From positions 12,343,282-12,407,281 of the forward strand of contig BSQZ01000013.1 in NCBI GenBank assembly GCA_033239005.1: DNA of 64,000 nucleotides, in the 5' to 3' direction. The translations under genes and the position numbers were made by a program. The DNA is from Lamellibrachia satsuma (lineage: Eukaryota > Annelida > Polychaeta > Sabellida > Siboglinidae). Of this stretch, positions 27,501 through 42,500 are shown in pieces. The number at the start of each line of letters is the position of its first letter. Position 1 is the stretch's first letter. The notes under the pieces are model-generated. The model had not been told where the DNA came from. It did no database searches and saw only the letters and a program-made list of their open reading frames with translations.

Positions 27501-30500
27501 GGAAGTGTGAAAAGCTTTGTCATATTACGTAGAGCCGGACCACTTTTGCCCTTTTTTGGCAAAAATTTGTAACCAGATCCAGTCTAACAAAATTTACTAG
27601 TTTGTATGATGATTTAATCAAAACTTAATAAAGTTTGATTTTCACGAAAAGATTCTAAAACAAGATGGAAAAAAAACTGAATTGAGGAAGGACCTGTGAC
27701 ACAGGCTACCTTAAGGACCTAGCTGTGACACAGACTACCTTAAGGACCTGTGACATAGACTACCTTGAGTGCAGGAACGACAGCAGGATGGCTTCGCAGC
27801 CTCAGGCAACCTTTGGGCTGTGTGGCCAAAGTTCTCAGTGTCCTATGTAAATATACATCATTAATAAAACAGAGAAAACCTGTAAACATGCACACAAAAG
27901 AAAAATATAATTTACATTTGAAATCAGGCTCATTTAATTAAACATAATATGCTCATTTGTTAGTGAAACTAAGGTAACACGTTTCTGAAATTTACTTGAT
28001 GTTACTAAAGAAAGTAACATGGAAAAATAACGGAAAAACCTTCAGCACCATCCATGCACTTGCATATAGGTGAAACCAAATCTGTGCATTGGTTGATACC
28101 AAATTATTGGAACTTGATTTTGATATCTTTTTATATCATTTAAAGAGGTTTTGTTCAAACAGTGACTTACATTGCTGCGAACCAGGCCGTCTCTGCGTCC
28201 TCGGCAGATATGAGCTCCGACAGAGACCTGACGATGTCGTCTGTGTGCGTATTCTTGAGGAGTCTCATGTGGCCTTCTTTGTTCATGGCCAGACAACTGA
28301 GGGCGAAGCATGCGTTCTTGCTCGTGCCTGGATCACTGCTTGACAGCATCATACCCATGGATGAGATCTACAATGCATATATCATTTGTAATAGACTGTA
28401 CACACAAGATCAGCATAGTGACAGGCCTTTTATGATGTACAAGCAAAGTTGCCTGGCACTGCACAGCAAAAAAGACAGTTGCTGCAAGAGCTCATGACTC
28501 CTTGCACTACCCAGTCAAGTTTTCGTAGGGCAATTGCCAATGGCAATGAGTCGATGACACCTCCACGCCCCAAAAATCAGGTACAACTGCCAGTTTCACA
28601 AAGCATTTGTACCGTTTCACGTAGATCACATAACTCAGAATAACCCTAAAAACAATGCATAGCATTGCTAACTAACTATGAACTCCTATTGTTCTGAGCT
28701 ACATAATCTACATAAATTTTTTTAATGCACCAACCACCCCACCAGGCCCCTGAGCACGCCTACAAAATGTCAGCCGCAGACACATGAAACTACTGGAGAC
28801 ATGAGGGAACAGACAGAGCCGCTACTACTTGATATTATAGAAGTATACAGTTAACATCTGCGCAATGAGAAAAGAGGTTGTAATCGCTCATGATTTTGGT
28901 CATGTGACATGCAGCTGGCAACGTCAATCCACTGAAGTAGGTGGAGTGAGTTGGCCGAAAAACTCAGAACAAATACCAGAAGTTTCTTGAGAGGTAATCA
29001 CTGGGTCAAATAAGCACTCAGGTCACTTACCATTTTCTCGCATTCTGCCATCTTGAGCAGTCTGGCTCGACTAGCTTCCATGTCGCACAGTCGGCCTATG
29101 GCAAACGCAGCATTCATCCCTCGCCCTGCAAACCAAACACTCGCAGTCAGGAAACTTCCGACTGGAGGAAATATCAAATGGCAACGACCTTTGACATTAA
29201 ACTGTCTTAAATGATGTTGGAACTGTTGTCATTGTCACCTAAATCTGCATCACTCCGATACATGTATACATGTACATATCTGTGGATGGAGGAGCCTTCG
29301 TTTAGGCTGTGCAATGTTGCTAGTTTGTTTCGCTCTAAGTACTATGTATCATTGCTGTATGTGCACATCGAAATGAGTGCCTTTTTCACAAAAAAGTTAT
29401 ACTTATGACATATCACACCTGTATTTCGTTAGGTGTGTAATCATAAACTCTAATCATGATTAGGTTTAGACCTATGGTGCTCTGAAGTTGTATCTTGTCA
29501 AAAGTCATTGTCAGAATTTCAGATTGCACTCTACGACCACGTATACGGGCCATAATACAGCACTTCTGTTTTCATCTCATTCACCATATTTTCGTTGTTA
29601 GCTAGGCCTACTTTTATTCGCCTGTTTGAAGTAAGATAATTACCACATCTGCACTTAATAATTGTTTCATGAAACATTGAAATGATTGTACAGTAAAACC
29701 TGTCCACAGCAGACACCGCCGGGACTATGCATTATGTCCACTATGGACAGGTGTCTGTTATGGAGAATTTCATTAAGTGGTCACTCACTAGGTGGCGACA
29801 TTATAATTTGTTATGGTTGCTAGTTGGTACTGCTGTGAACGGTACAAAACTACGGTTAATAAAACAATACATGTATATACAATATATGTGGGCCATAAAC
29901 TTGGTGAAAATGTCATTAATTACACAGCGTTACTGCATTCCAGTGCATGGAAACCAGGTAGCATATGGGGCCCATTGTAAAGTCATTGCCTTCGTTACAC
30001 GGCTAATATAGATATAATAGTGATACTAATTTTACTATTCAGAAAATCCAGGATGTTTATGTAGACATGTAGCCTAGCGCTGGGGGCAGAAGTTCAATTG
30101 TGAGTAATGGGTATTTTGTCCAAACCAAGCTACAGACGTGGGTCGAAAGTTGACGCTCTTCCGCGTGCCTAGAAGTTTATTAACAAGTTGTCAACCGGTT
30201 CCTCAAGATCTCACCCTTTCCTGACCCATAAGTGGGCGGGGGGGGAAGTTTGGCAAGATGCAGGACAGCCACCCACACCGTACACATATAGTAATTATGC
30301 GAAAATGCAAATGGTTTTTCTTCAGGGAGGTTATGTGTCGTCGGCCTGTTCACGCATGCATGAGATGGTTTTGGATGATTTTAGTAGAATCAAGAGATGT
30401 TCACGCATGCGTACTTTGGTACTGGAAACTTCTGGGAAAGCTATTGACATGTTTTAAAAGGTGACAGATTTGCGCACTCGGGGAGCGCAGCAGACAATTT

Positions 30501-33500
30501 CACTGAAACACAACGTGTACGCTCCACTAGGGAAGCTACGAAAAAGCTCCCAACATTCCGACCTTAAAAATTGTCCGCATAGACAAGCCAAGCCGGCTTG
30601 CACTAGCGTTACATTTGATTTCTAAATTGCTAATTTTTTTATTTCAACCAAAGAGGTTACCGATGGTATGTACAGTGTACTGATGTGGCGGGATGGCAAT
30701 TTTATGTGATTGTGAAATGTACATGAAGTGACTTGCTGTCGAATAAATCTCTAATCGAGACAATACCTGGAAAAGTGGTGTTACAATTTAACTGATTTCA
30801 TTCTAGACGTGAATGAATCTGGCGAGCTAATAGCAAACTTTGTGAGAATCGACTGTACGAGACAAGGGTCATACTTTACACCATGATCAGTCCCATGTAA
30901 TCACCATTTCTTTGACCCCTCTACCAACAAATGATTGATCTGCCCGAGTGATGTAATTGAAACGAATTGTACATGGACCACTGCTGTTGGATAGATAGTA
31001 ACATTTACAAATTTCTCTTGGTCATTCACTTTGGTTGGGGCTCCACTTCTGAGAGCTAGATTTTTTGAATCATTGTCAAAACAAAGCAGGATTAGGGTTA
31101 CTGAAAAGCAAGCTGAAATGGCTTTGATGTCCAAGAGAAGCCAAGGGCTGAAAGCTTACAAAGCTGGCAGAGGCCTAGGCTAGGGCTAGACAAGAGGTTC
31201 ACCTTATTTGGTGGCTCAGCTAGATTGACTGCTGGATTGTCAATGCACTTTGACCTGCCTACAAGGGACAGGGTGACTGAATGGTTGGGTCCAAATTTCC
31301 TGTCCGTTGTCCACATTGGCCAGTTAGCGGACACGCCGGACAGTGCAAACTAGCAAGTAATTCGGGACTTTCAAAAGTGTCCGTTATAGACAGGTGTACA
31401 TTATGGACAGGTGTCTGCTAAGGCAAGTTTTACTGTAGGATATAGCTTGTGACATGTGCTGCATGGGTCTAATTTTGAAGCTAGTTTGTATGCAGAGCCT
31501 GGGCGATAACGGGGAAGTCGAATGTTTTCGTGCCATGGTTTGAATTACATTACAAACTGGCACCACCACACACATCTTATGATGTATAACTAATATTACA
31601 TGACTTTGTGAATGTACATTTTACATTTACTGTGAGAATTTAGTTAGATACGACTGTCAGTGGCGGTGCACTACCAATGTCGGGAATTGACATGGTAATG
31701 GGACAGGTTTCTGTGTGTGCGATAATCTTGCATTTTTTGTAAATTGCATCAGAATTATACCAAATTAAAATTCTTATCAGAATCTGTCTGCTAGTTTATG
31801 TGAGTAATTTTCTAGCGGTACGATTAAAACTTCTATTACACATAATTCTAAACTTCAGAAGAAATAGTTTGTAGTCAGCTTGATGCTAATAATGTATTGT
31901 GACTTAGCTATTAAACTGGGAAATACTTCTCACAGTATTTGCCAAATTCTAGATATGAATTATAAAAAATAAAAGTGATAAAGGAGGTCAATACTCCTCA
32001 CCAGCTTCATCCCGACACTTTCTCTCATACCCACTTCCTCCCAGACTCTCTCTCACACCCACTTCCTCCCTCAGCTCCTCTATTCTTCGCTTGTCTACTC
32101 TTTTTACTCCCACAACACTTCTCACCCAGTTAATTCCGCAAACTTCATTTTGTTTTGTTTATTCCGTCATCGCCATGGTCTCTAGGCCATGTAGGTAGGC
32201 TGGTGTTACACGTGAACTACGCACCTTAGTATTTGGAAATTAATAGATGAAATCTGCCCTTAAATTTAATTGTTGGCCCCTAATTCTGAAAGTTGAAGGG
32301 CCGACTGGCCCCTAAATTTTCACTTGAATTTTAAGTCCTGTAATATGTAGTTATGCGATGTAGTAATATATGTGGTAATCCTTATTAATAGTATTAAACA
32401 GTTCAAAGTACCGTATTCGACCAATTAGTATTAAGCATACAGTACGCCTAAGAAAAGTTTGGAAGTTGAAAAAAGTGGCACCACCTGGTGTGCACTCAGT
32501 ACAACATATTTTGTTAAATGTATCCAACTGTCACACACAGACGGTGCCTTCATTGTTTTGTAAACAATGGAAATGGTGCTCCTTGTTGAACAAATACACA
32601 TTTCGGTCAACTACTCATGGTTATCACACTACTGTGAGTCAAACATTGAACATAGGTTAGCAATAGTGAGGAAGACAAACAAACAGTGTGATAGATTACG
32701 CAGTATTATTCTAAAAAACACACATCTCAACAGAGAGGAAATTACATCCGAAGATCGATAATTGAAGATCACTGATAAGAAATGGGGGTAAACGCTTATT
32801 ATGGCATACACGCTTAATAGGTCGATTACGGTATATACAAAAAACACATTGCTGCGTGTGACTCGATGTCGTACTAGCCAGACGTGGCAGTTACTTGCCT
32901 GCCTCGTCTGTGCCGAGTGATGTTATCAGCATACCCAGGACGTTGTCAGACTTCTCATGATTCAGAATCTTCAGACATCCTTCCTCCGAGATCGTCAACC
33001 TGCAAGATGGCATCAACCTTTGAGTGATGAGTCTAAACACGTCCATCTCATGTCTTTCTAGTCCTCTGCCTTTTCACCTGTCATTGTCCCATTGACATGC
33101 TGATCAAGTTTAGCCCAAGTTAGACATTTCTAGCTCTAGCAAAATGCCCGTATGTGCAATATCCATCAATGTTTACCGATATTGGCATGAATTACCACAC
33201 ACACTTGTCTAGTGGCCAAAAAATCCCTACTCTTGAGTGCCGAATAAACGTCCCTATACTTGTATTTATTTGATGAAAAATGCCACCCTATACGCACCTT
33301 ATTTGCCACTATACTATTATTAAATTTTAACATTTGTGCCAGCCTACATTCTCCGATAATCGTGGCAAACTATGCAAGGTATAATTTTAGGAGAGCAATC
33401 GTTCTCACTCCCTGTTGCTAGCGCTAATCAATCATCCAAGGAGCGGTTTACCGCTCGTGATAAAATCCCTTGCACCCAAATGGAGCTGCACGTGGCTAAG

Positions 33501-36500
33501 TTCTCATCTTTTCGAATGACAGTTGTGAATTTCGCGGTATCCAGTGCTTCTGAGGATTTTAGATTTTGATCCCGAAGCGTTAGACCGTTTAATTTCCATG
33601 ATTAGATGAATTGGTCAGAATCCTTAGTTCTCTGGAGCTCGACATGGTATATTATTAGTTAAAACACCATTATCACCACGTAGACCGACCGTAAATGGCC
33701 GCCATGTGCAGCGCCTCAAATCGGTCGTAACCGGCTGGCGGCGGTTTCCCCAGAAACGGGCTTGTGTATTCAATTCAATAAAATTTTAATGTCCATTTAA
33801 AAACAGACAATTTCCCGGTTTTAGAAAATGTGGTTACTATGTCTGCGGTGATGCGAATGTGCACAAAGTTTAAGCATAATCGACAGAAAAAATCCAAAAT
33901 AACCTGCGATCTGCGTAGTTTTGTAGGGATGCCTTGACTTCACTTCGGGTAAAAAAATTGCTTCGGTGCTAAAAAAGACAAATATACGAGTGACTTTTTC
34001 GCACTGTACTATTATTTGTTTTGAACAATGTGCCACCCTATACGGTTATTCGACACTATACTATTATTAAATTTGACGGATTTGCCACCATATACTTTTA
34101 TTTGGCCTATACGTTTATTTGGCACTCAAGAGTATTTAAGGCTACTGAAATCATCTAGAAATCCACCATTTCACTTTCAACAGCTTTCACCAGCAAATCC
34201 AGCAATGTCCCTGCTCAAATGCACTTATGTAAGATCATCTGAATTTTTTAAACTTCCTATATCCAAACTTACTATGCCCTACATTCGTAACACACCAAGA
34301 CGTCTAACTGAGGCATGACCTCTGTAGCAATACAAATACGACTATAACAAATTATTTAAGCGATTCATTAATTTATCAACTATAAGAAATGGCAGAATCA
34401 TTTTATGGTGATTCTGATCAAGTATAAATGACACCACACAATATTCAACTATCATACTCTGTTATAGTCTGGACACATGTATACCATTTCTGCTGTTTTT
34501 TTTATTAGAATTCTATTTACTAATGCTTTATTTATGGGTTAAACATTTCAAGTGTGACTGAATGCAGCAGATTTTGCGGGCGACGACTGATGTTATGCAA
34601 TTTGTTTGCTCGAGCGTGTCCGTGTCTAAGGTGTGGCATTGTTTATCTTAGAGAGTGATGCATATTAAGTATGCAGGGAATGTAGTATTACCTGATTTAG
34701 GGGTATTTTCAGTTCTTTGCATAAGGATTTAAAGAGTGGTTTCTTGGTGGACTAGACTAGGAGATGGTGATTGGTGAACTAGAGTCATGTGTTATATCAG
34801 AAGCAACGAGTATAACAAGAGATGGGATCCACGTGTGGAACTTTTCAGAGATCAGATCATGGTGAAGTAAAGGTAGAAGGTAGAAAATATCTACACTCTC
34901 CTAAGTCTTGGCAGTAGACAGTGCATTAATGAAACTAGCAATGCCCATCCTCCAGACGAAACAACTCTCGCAATAGTATCATAGACGCTTAAGTTAATAG
35001 ACAAACCTACTAATTTCATTTGATATGAGTGAAGGTAGCTGCATCTCACATAAGTTCGGCACAGTGTGATCTATCAGATGTGTCATGTTTCCACCGAATA
35101 AGTTGGGCACACATGCTGACAGGGACACTGATGGATGTGATCTATCAAATGTGTCATGTTTCCACAGAATAAGTTGGGCACACATGCTGACAGGGACACT
35201 GATGGATGTAATCTATCAAATGTGTCATGTTTCCACAGAATATCAGCACAAAGCGACAATATCAGCACAAAACAACAATATCAGCACAAAGCAACAATAT
35301 CAGCACAAAACAACAATATCAGCACAAAGCGACAATATCAGCACAAAACAACAATATCGGCACAAAGCGACAATAACAGCACAAAGCGACAATAACAGCA
35401 CAAAGCGACAATAACAGCACAAAGCGACAATAATAGCACAAAGCGACAATATCAGCACAAAGCAACAATATCAACACAAAGTGACAATATCAGGACAAAG
35501 TGCCAATATCAAAACAAAGCGACAATATCAGCAAAAAGTGACAATATCAGCACAAAGTGACAATATCAGCACAAAGCGAGAATATTAACACAAAGCGACA
35601 ATATCAGCATGCAACTTGCTTCTTGCTAGTATCCATTAACTTTAGCGTAAAATACGGCGAATCCGTGAGTGAGACTGATCTGATCGACGATTGTTGACGT
35701 AAATAAGTAAAATTACCTAATCAAAAAGCACGTTTACAAACAGTATTACAAGTGACACAAGTAAACCTACTGATTTGTTTTGCCAACTATCGTTACTATC
35801 GATACTTCACTGTACTATCGATGATGATTATCGATAGCTGAATTTACTAACAACAGTATTGTAACGTCACATTGACTATTGCAATGCATCGATATTTTGA
35901 TGTATCGTTTCATCCCTATTTATATCTACACATAACAAGTGTTGGTGGAAACGCCCAGATACGAACCTAGCGAGGACAAGGGCTGCATTGCTGGAGGTCC
36001 ACAGGTTGTCACTGCTGAGGAGGGTTGTGATATGGGAGATGGTCAGGTTGAGACAGTCTTCCTTCAGCATCCAGGCCCGGCCTTCTGCACTCTCGGCCTG
36101 TCACGCCCACATACATGGCATTCAGAGAAAACTCCTCCAGTTTTACTTTTACAAAATAGTGTCTGGTTCATTCACTAGGGAACATCACATGATTAGTTTT
36201 TGTCCACTAGTCTTGAGTGCACTATAAAAATTATGTGCTTCAATGCATAAATCCATGATACTAGAACAAAAGTATTTTTTTAATATTCTCACTTGTACAA
36301 TATCATCTAGAAGAAAGATATAACATCAATAAGCATTACTCTGGAAGACAATATTTTCCTGATTACAAAGAAAACAGAAATAAAAATAATTCCATATTTT
36401 TTATTTAGTTATTTACTGCTTGTTTTTTCGCATTGTTAAATTTAGAAAATGTACTTGTTTTTAACGCATAGTTTTCCGGATCATCATTTTGATGTGCCAT

Positions 36501-39500
36501 TATCATTGGTGGTGAATGCATGCACAAGAAAATGTGAAATCACTAGAGACAAAAGAAATTAAATGTGCCTAGAATGGCAGAATTGATTTTATGATAATTG
36601 TTTTTGTTTTAAAAAATTACCAAAAAGCAGGACCGAGGAAAAAAGCGACATTTCCCATCTGAAAGTGGTAATATTGACAACTATAAATATATTTACATAA
36701 TGTATTGTCGAATTGTTATACAAATATCATGATGCACATCATATCGTGTTTTTGTACATGTAATGTTGCAGCCCTACGTGCTACCATTGCTACAACAATG
36801 CACAACTGTTGCCATGGCACCTGCTACCATTGCAATAACAACGTACCAATGTTGCCATGGCATCCTGTTACCATTGCTATAACAACATAGCAGTGTTGCC
36901 ATGGTACCTGCTACCATTGCTATAACAATGTACCAGTATTGCTACCATTGCTATAGCAACATACCAGTGTTGCCATGATACTTGTTACCATTGGAATTTG
37001 GTATATGACAACATACCAGTGTTGCCACGGTACCTGCTACCATTGCTATGACAACGTACCAGTGTTCCTATGGTGCCGGCGGCATTCATCATGCTCTCGG
37101 AGTCGTCGAAGGCAAGCATATTGGTGAGGTCAACAAGGATGGTGTTACATTTAGGAGCACAGGCGGCTGTCATTGCTATAATCCGGTAACATCCGAGCTC
37201 ATTCTCTGCGACAGTCCCAAGGATGTAGGCAGCGTTCCCAGCCACCCTGTGGACACACAGCATCAAGTAATCAGATGTAAGATGCAGTGAAGTTAACTTA
37301 CGCATTCACTGGTACTTGGCTGCTTTCAATTTGCCATAGCTGGTGCTAGCTATTTAAACTGGTAGATCAACTTTAACCTGTTTTGGTCAGGGTTGACAAT
37401 TTTATAACATGAGTTTCAACTCTATAGGGCTTCTGATGTTGACAGTACAGTGGTATGCAGTGAATAGGGTAGGGTGAAGGACAGTGAGGGCGCAACCTCC
37501 CAGAGGACAGTGAGGGTGCAACCTCCCGGAGAACAGCGAGGGGTGCAACCTTCCGGAGGACAGCAAGGGGTGCAACCTCCCGGAGGACAGCAAGGGGTGC
37601 AACCTTTCAGACAGCGAGGGGTGCAAGCCGTGGAACCTTCTGGAGGACAGCGAGGGGTGCAACCTTCCGGAGGACAGCAAGGGGTGCAACCTCCCGGAGG
37701 ACAGCAAGGGGTGCAACCTTTCAGACAGCGAGGGGTGCAAGCCGTGGAACCTTCTGGAGGACAGCAAGGGGTGCAACCTCCCGGAGAACAGCGAGGGGTG
37801 CAACCTTTCAGACAGCGAGGGGTGCAAGCCGTGGAACCTTCTGGAGGACAGCAAGGGGTGCAACCTCCCGGAGGACAGCAAGGGGTGCAACCTTTCAGAC
37901 AGCGAGGGGTGCAAGCCGTGGAACCTTCTGGAGGACAGCAAGGGGTGCAACCTCCCGGAGAACAGCGAGGGGTGCAACCTTTCAGACAGCGAGGGGTGCA
38001 AGCCGTGGAACCTTCTGGAGGACAGCAAGGGGTGCAACCTCCCGGAGGACAGCAAGGGGTGCAACCTTTCAGACAGCGAGGGGTGCAAGCCGTGGAACCT
38101 TCTGGAGGACAGCAAGGGGTGCAACCTCCCGGAGAACAGCGAGGGGTGCAACCTTTCAGACAGCGAGGGGTGCAAGCCGTGGAACCTTCTGGAGGACAGC
38201 AAGGGGTGCAACCTCCCGGAGAACAGCGAGGGGTGCAACCTTCCAGAGGACAGCAAGGGGTGCAACCTTCCGGACAGCGAGGCGTGCAAGCCGTTCAACC
38301 TTCTGGAGGACAGCAAGGGGTGCAACCTCCCGGAAGACAGCAAGGGGTGCAACTTTCTGGAGGACAGTGAGGGGTGCAACCTTCTGGAGGACAGTGAGGG
38401 GTCAATATGGCACATGCCGGTCAAGAGTTTTTACCATGCACTGACATGTCCAGTATAATTCATTCATTTTATCATAGCAAACTATTTGTCAACTATTGAT
38501 GAAAACCAATCATATGCTGGTGCTAGCTATTTAAACTGGTAGATCAACTCTAACATTGATGAACTGACCATGAAGGGACCATGAAGGGACCATGAAGGGA
38601 CCATGATGGGAATGTGATGGCCCCAAAAACTCCTTTGAGCATTACGCAATATTCTGAAAGTTAACAAACTTCCTACAGTAATTATTATATCATACAGCTA
38701 TTACAAAACATATAGCGACAATAAGACATAAGAGACAATTGTTGGAAAGTTACACTTTTAAAACATGCATTAAATAAATTTGATGAAGATATATTTAGCT
38801 GCTCTCAGAATTGTAAACTTGCTGGAACATGACTACATTGTAAGGTGTGAGGGAAGTAATACCAGCTTTAAACTTAGTGGGGCTTTTGTTTTTGTCCATG
38901 GGGGTTTTGGTTTTGTCCATGGGGCTTTTGTTTTTGTCCATGGGGGTTTTGTCCACTGGAGGCATTTGTCCAGTGGGGCTTTTGTTTTTATCCATGGGGG
39001 TTTTGGTTTTGTCCATGGGGGTTTCGTCCACTGGGGCTTTTCTTAGCACACCATTAATAATACTTTCTTGTTAAATCCTTCATATCCCTAATTAATATAC
39101 TTCCTTCCAGAATGCAAGTTCACTTAGCACCTGTGTCCAGTTGGTCTCAAATGTAATTGTATTGAAACATCTCTTAAGTAATGAGCCAATTACTTATTTT
39201 ACAACTCAATTATTCTGTCTGCCTTGGACTGAAGTCAGCTTGTGCAAACACCAGCACCTGGCACTGAATGGGTAAAGGTGAAGGCAGCTAATCTGCTTTT
39301 AATTGCAATCAGCTTCACTGCTGGACAGTGAAGGTTAATAAGGCCTTTTATTTTTTATTAGTAGGTTTACATATTTTTATTAATATGTTGTTTATTAGGT
39401 TAACCATTAAAAATATTTTTGGCCAATTTGGGAGACATTTAGGAGAAAACGCCATTTGGCAGAAGTGATTTTCACCTGTAATATAAACAAAACGAGACAA

Positions 39501-42500
39501 AACACTATCCTGAAATGTTAACATGTTGCATACCTAACAGAGGACTATGTATATTAAAAAAATGTTGGTCATAGGACTTGGGTGCTGAAAGTTGTAAAAT
39601 GTTCAAAAAGTTTACGGATGAATTATTCTGAAAGATACCTACTGATCTCAACGATTATTACCAGTATCCCTCTAACAATGGAATACAGGCGGCTGAAATA
39701 ACTTTTTTTTCCATTTTCATACATTCGGTATACCCACTGTCCTTCTCCCTATCATTCTTGAATTTTACATAGATAATCTGTACCAATATATCTACATATT
39801 CAGCAAATTTCATGTAGCATGTAGACCTACCAATTTAGAGGCACTTGAAAACACGTCAAAATAATGGGTGCAATTTTGGGTGCTTACCCTTTGTTCACAT
39901 CATAGGCATTACAGACACAGTTTGCATGTAAATGTTTATTTTTTTTGAAGAAGTGCTCAAGCATAACCACTTAAACATTCATTAAAATTTATTTCTGAGA
40001 CATCAACTTTTAAAATTTCCTGAAAATTGGTTGATTTGACATGGAATGACCCAGCCAGGCCATTGTTATACTGGTTGTTTACACTGGATGGTGACTTAGT
40101 GGAGAACTGACCACCATTGATACAGTGTGAATTGTCACTGCTAGCCAGTGTAATAGCATAGTATAGTTACCGCTAGTAATTGTACGTGGTAGCTGAAGGG
40201 AAAATTAACTAATATCGCGATTAATGTTGTTTGGCTATTGCAGTATGTCAGTGAATTGTTTGCATTGTATCACAATATCATTTTGGGGCCACCATGTTGG
40301 TACGCATTATGATTGAGTACTAGTGAATGTAAAACTAAAATTGGTTGTTGGTACACTGATTACTAAATTTGGCCTATTTTACTGTACACTAGACGTGCAT
40401 TGTTGTTTGCATTTAAACAGGTCATTATTAAATGTTCTGTACATCTCTGGATTGGTATGTTGTGAAGTATCTCCGATCTGCCCAAACTTTTTCTTCATTA
40501 AAATATAGCTGACAAAGAGCAATGAATGGATATCACCAATGAATGGTCACTGTGAGCCAACTTAAGAATCCAAACAATGAAATGTGGACGCTGAAGCCAT
40601 TCATGAGACTGGTCTACATACAGCAAGTACACAAAGCACAGCCAGAAATTGTTCAGTGGGCACAGTTAATGAGTTGTGCTTTACAGCACTGCTGAGTCCA
40701 CAAACAGAGGAAAATGAGAGACTGGGAACTGTTTTAAACCAGGGGTCGCCAACCTTTTTGAATGGAGGGCCAAATTGTCAGACTGCGGGCCACATGAAAC
40801 AGTTCTGTGGGACACATGTGGCCCACAGGTTGCCAACCAATTTTAAGCACTCTTGTACTATTGCTGGACCACGACTGACTGTGTGCTGCATAAGGACGAG
40901 GACTGTTGAACAATAATAAAAACTATGTTGAGAAAGAATTCAAAGATCTATTACTGTTGAGCAAAGACCCTGACTTGAGTCAGGGCCGTAACTGTTGAGC
41001 AAAGACCCTGACTAGAGTCCGGGTCATGACTGTTGAGCAAACCGTGACCAGGGTCAAGACCATGACCAGAGTCAGGACCATTTCATTACCAGAGTATTGA
41101 GCATGGATCTTAACAAGAACAAGGTCCATGACTGTGCTTAGCAAGGTCCATGACTGTATTTAGCAAGGACCATGACCGGTAAGGCAAACAGAGTTGGACT
41201 ATGACCAGAGACAAGACATGAGTCAGGAGTAAGGAAGGTGACTAGAGTTAGGACTGTGACCAGAGTCAGAATTGTAACCAGTGTCAGGACCGTGATTGTA
41301 GTCAAAACCGTGACTAGAGTCAGGACCATGACTAGTCAGGATTGTGACCCAAGTTTGGACCATGACTAGAGTTAGGACCATGACTACAACCAGGACCACG
41401 TCTAGAGTCAGGACCATTCTTTAGAGTATGGTCCATGACTGCAACAGTAAGGTCCATGACTGCAACAGCAAGGTCCATGACTGTACTTAACAAGGTCCAT
41501 GACTGTACTTAGCAAGAACCATGACTGTACTGAGCAAGGTCCATGACTGTACTTAGCAAGGTCCATGACTGTACTTAGTAATGTCCATGACTGTACTTAG
41601 CAAGGTCCATGACTGTACTTAGCAAGAACCATGACTGTACTGAGCAAGGTCCATGACTGTACTTAGCAAGGTCCATGACTGTACTTAGCAAGAACCATGA
41701 CTGTACTGAGCAAGGTCCATGACTGTACTTAGCAAGAACCATGACTGTACTTAGCAAGGTCCATGACTGTACTTAGCAAGAACCATGACTGTACTGAGCA
41801 AGGTCCATGACTGTACTTAGCAAGAACCATGACTGTACATAGCAAGGTCCATGACTGTACTTAGCAAGGTCCATGACTGTACTTAGCAAGGTCCATGACT
41901 GTACTGAGCAAGGACCATGACTGTACCTAGCAAGGTCCATGACTGTACTTAGCAAGGTCCATGACTGTATTTAGCAAGAACCATGACTGTACATAGCAAG
42001 GTCCATGGCTGTACTTAGCAAGGTCCATGACTGTATTTAGCAAGAACCATGACTAGTAAGGCAAACAGAGTTAGCGTAATGATAATGAACTAATTATTGA
42101 GATGTTCATTATGCAATGATAGTAAGAAATATCCCTGCATCTAGACAATGATCCCCTATAATTATATAATTACCTATCATGTCCAGGGTTGGGTTGAACA
42201 TCTAGACAATGATCCCCTATAATTATATAATTACCTATCATGTCCAGGGTTGGGTTGAACATCTAGACAATGATCCCCTATAACGATATAATTACCTATC
42301 ATGTCCAGGGTTGGGTTGAACATCTAGACAATGATCCCCTATATTGATATAATTAGCTATCATGTCCAGGGTTGGGTTGAACTGTACAAGTTTATGTAAT
42401 GTTTAATTAATTACAACTAAAATAGTGGTTGCCATTGTAATTGATTTTTTTTGTAATACCGTAATTGTAATTGAGTTTTATGAAGATGCATAACGGACCA

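Noticed and set aside
35242..35612. CRISPR-like regular array
   Set aside because: Head-to-tail 19-bp units without spacers in a eukaryotic intron; an ordinary minisatellite.
37402..38424. Open frames of ~300-340 codons on both strands with GVQPPGGQQ-like or LHPLLSS-like repeats
   Set aside because: They come only from a stop-free minisatellite whose unit is a multiple of three. No start context, splice sites or unique coding flank.
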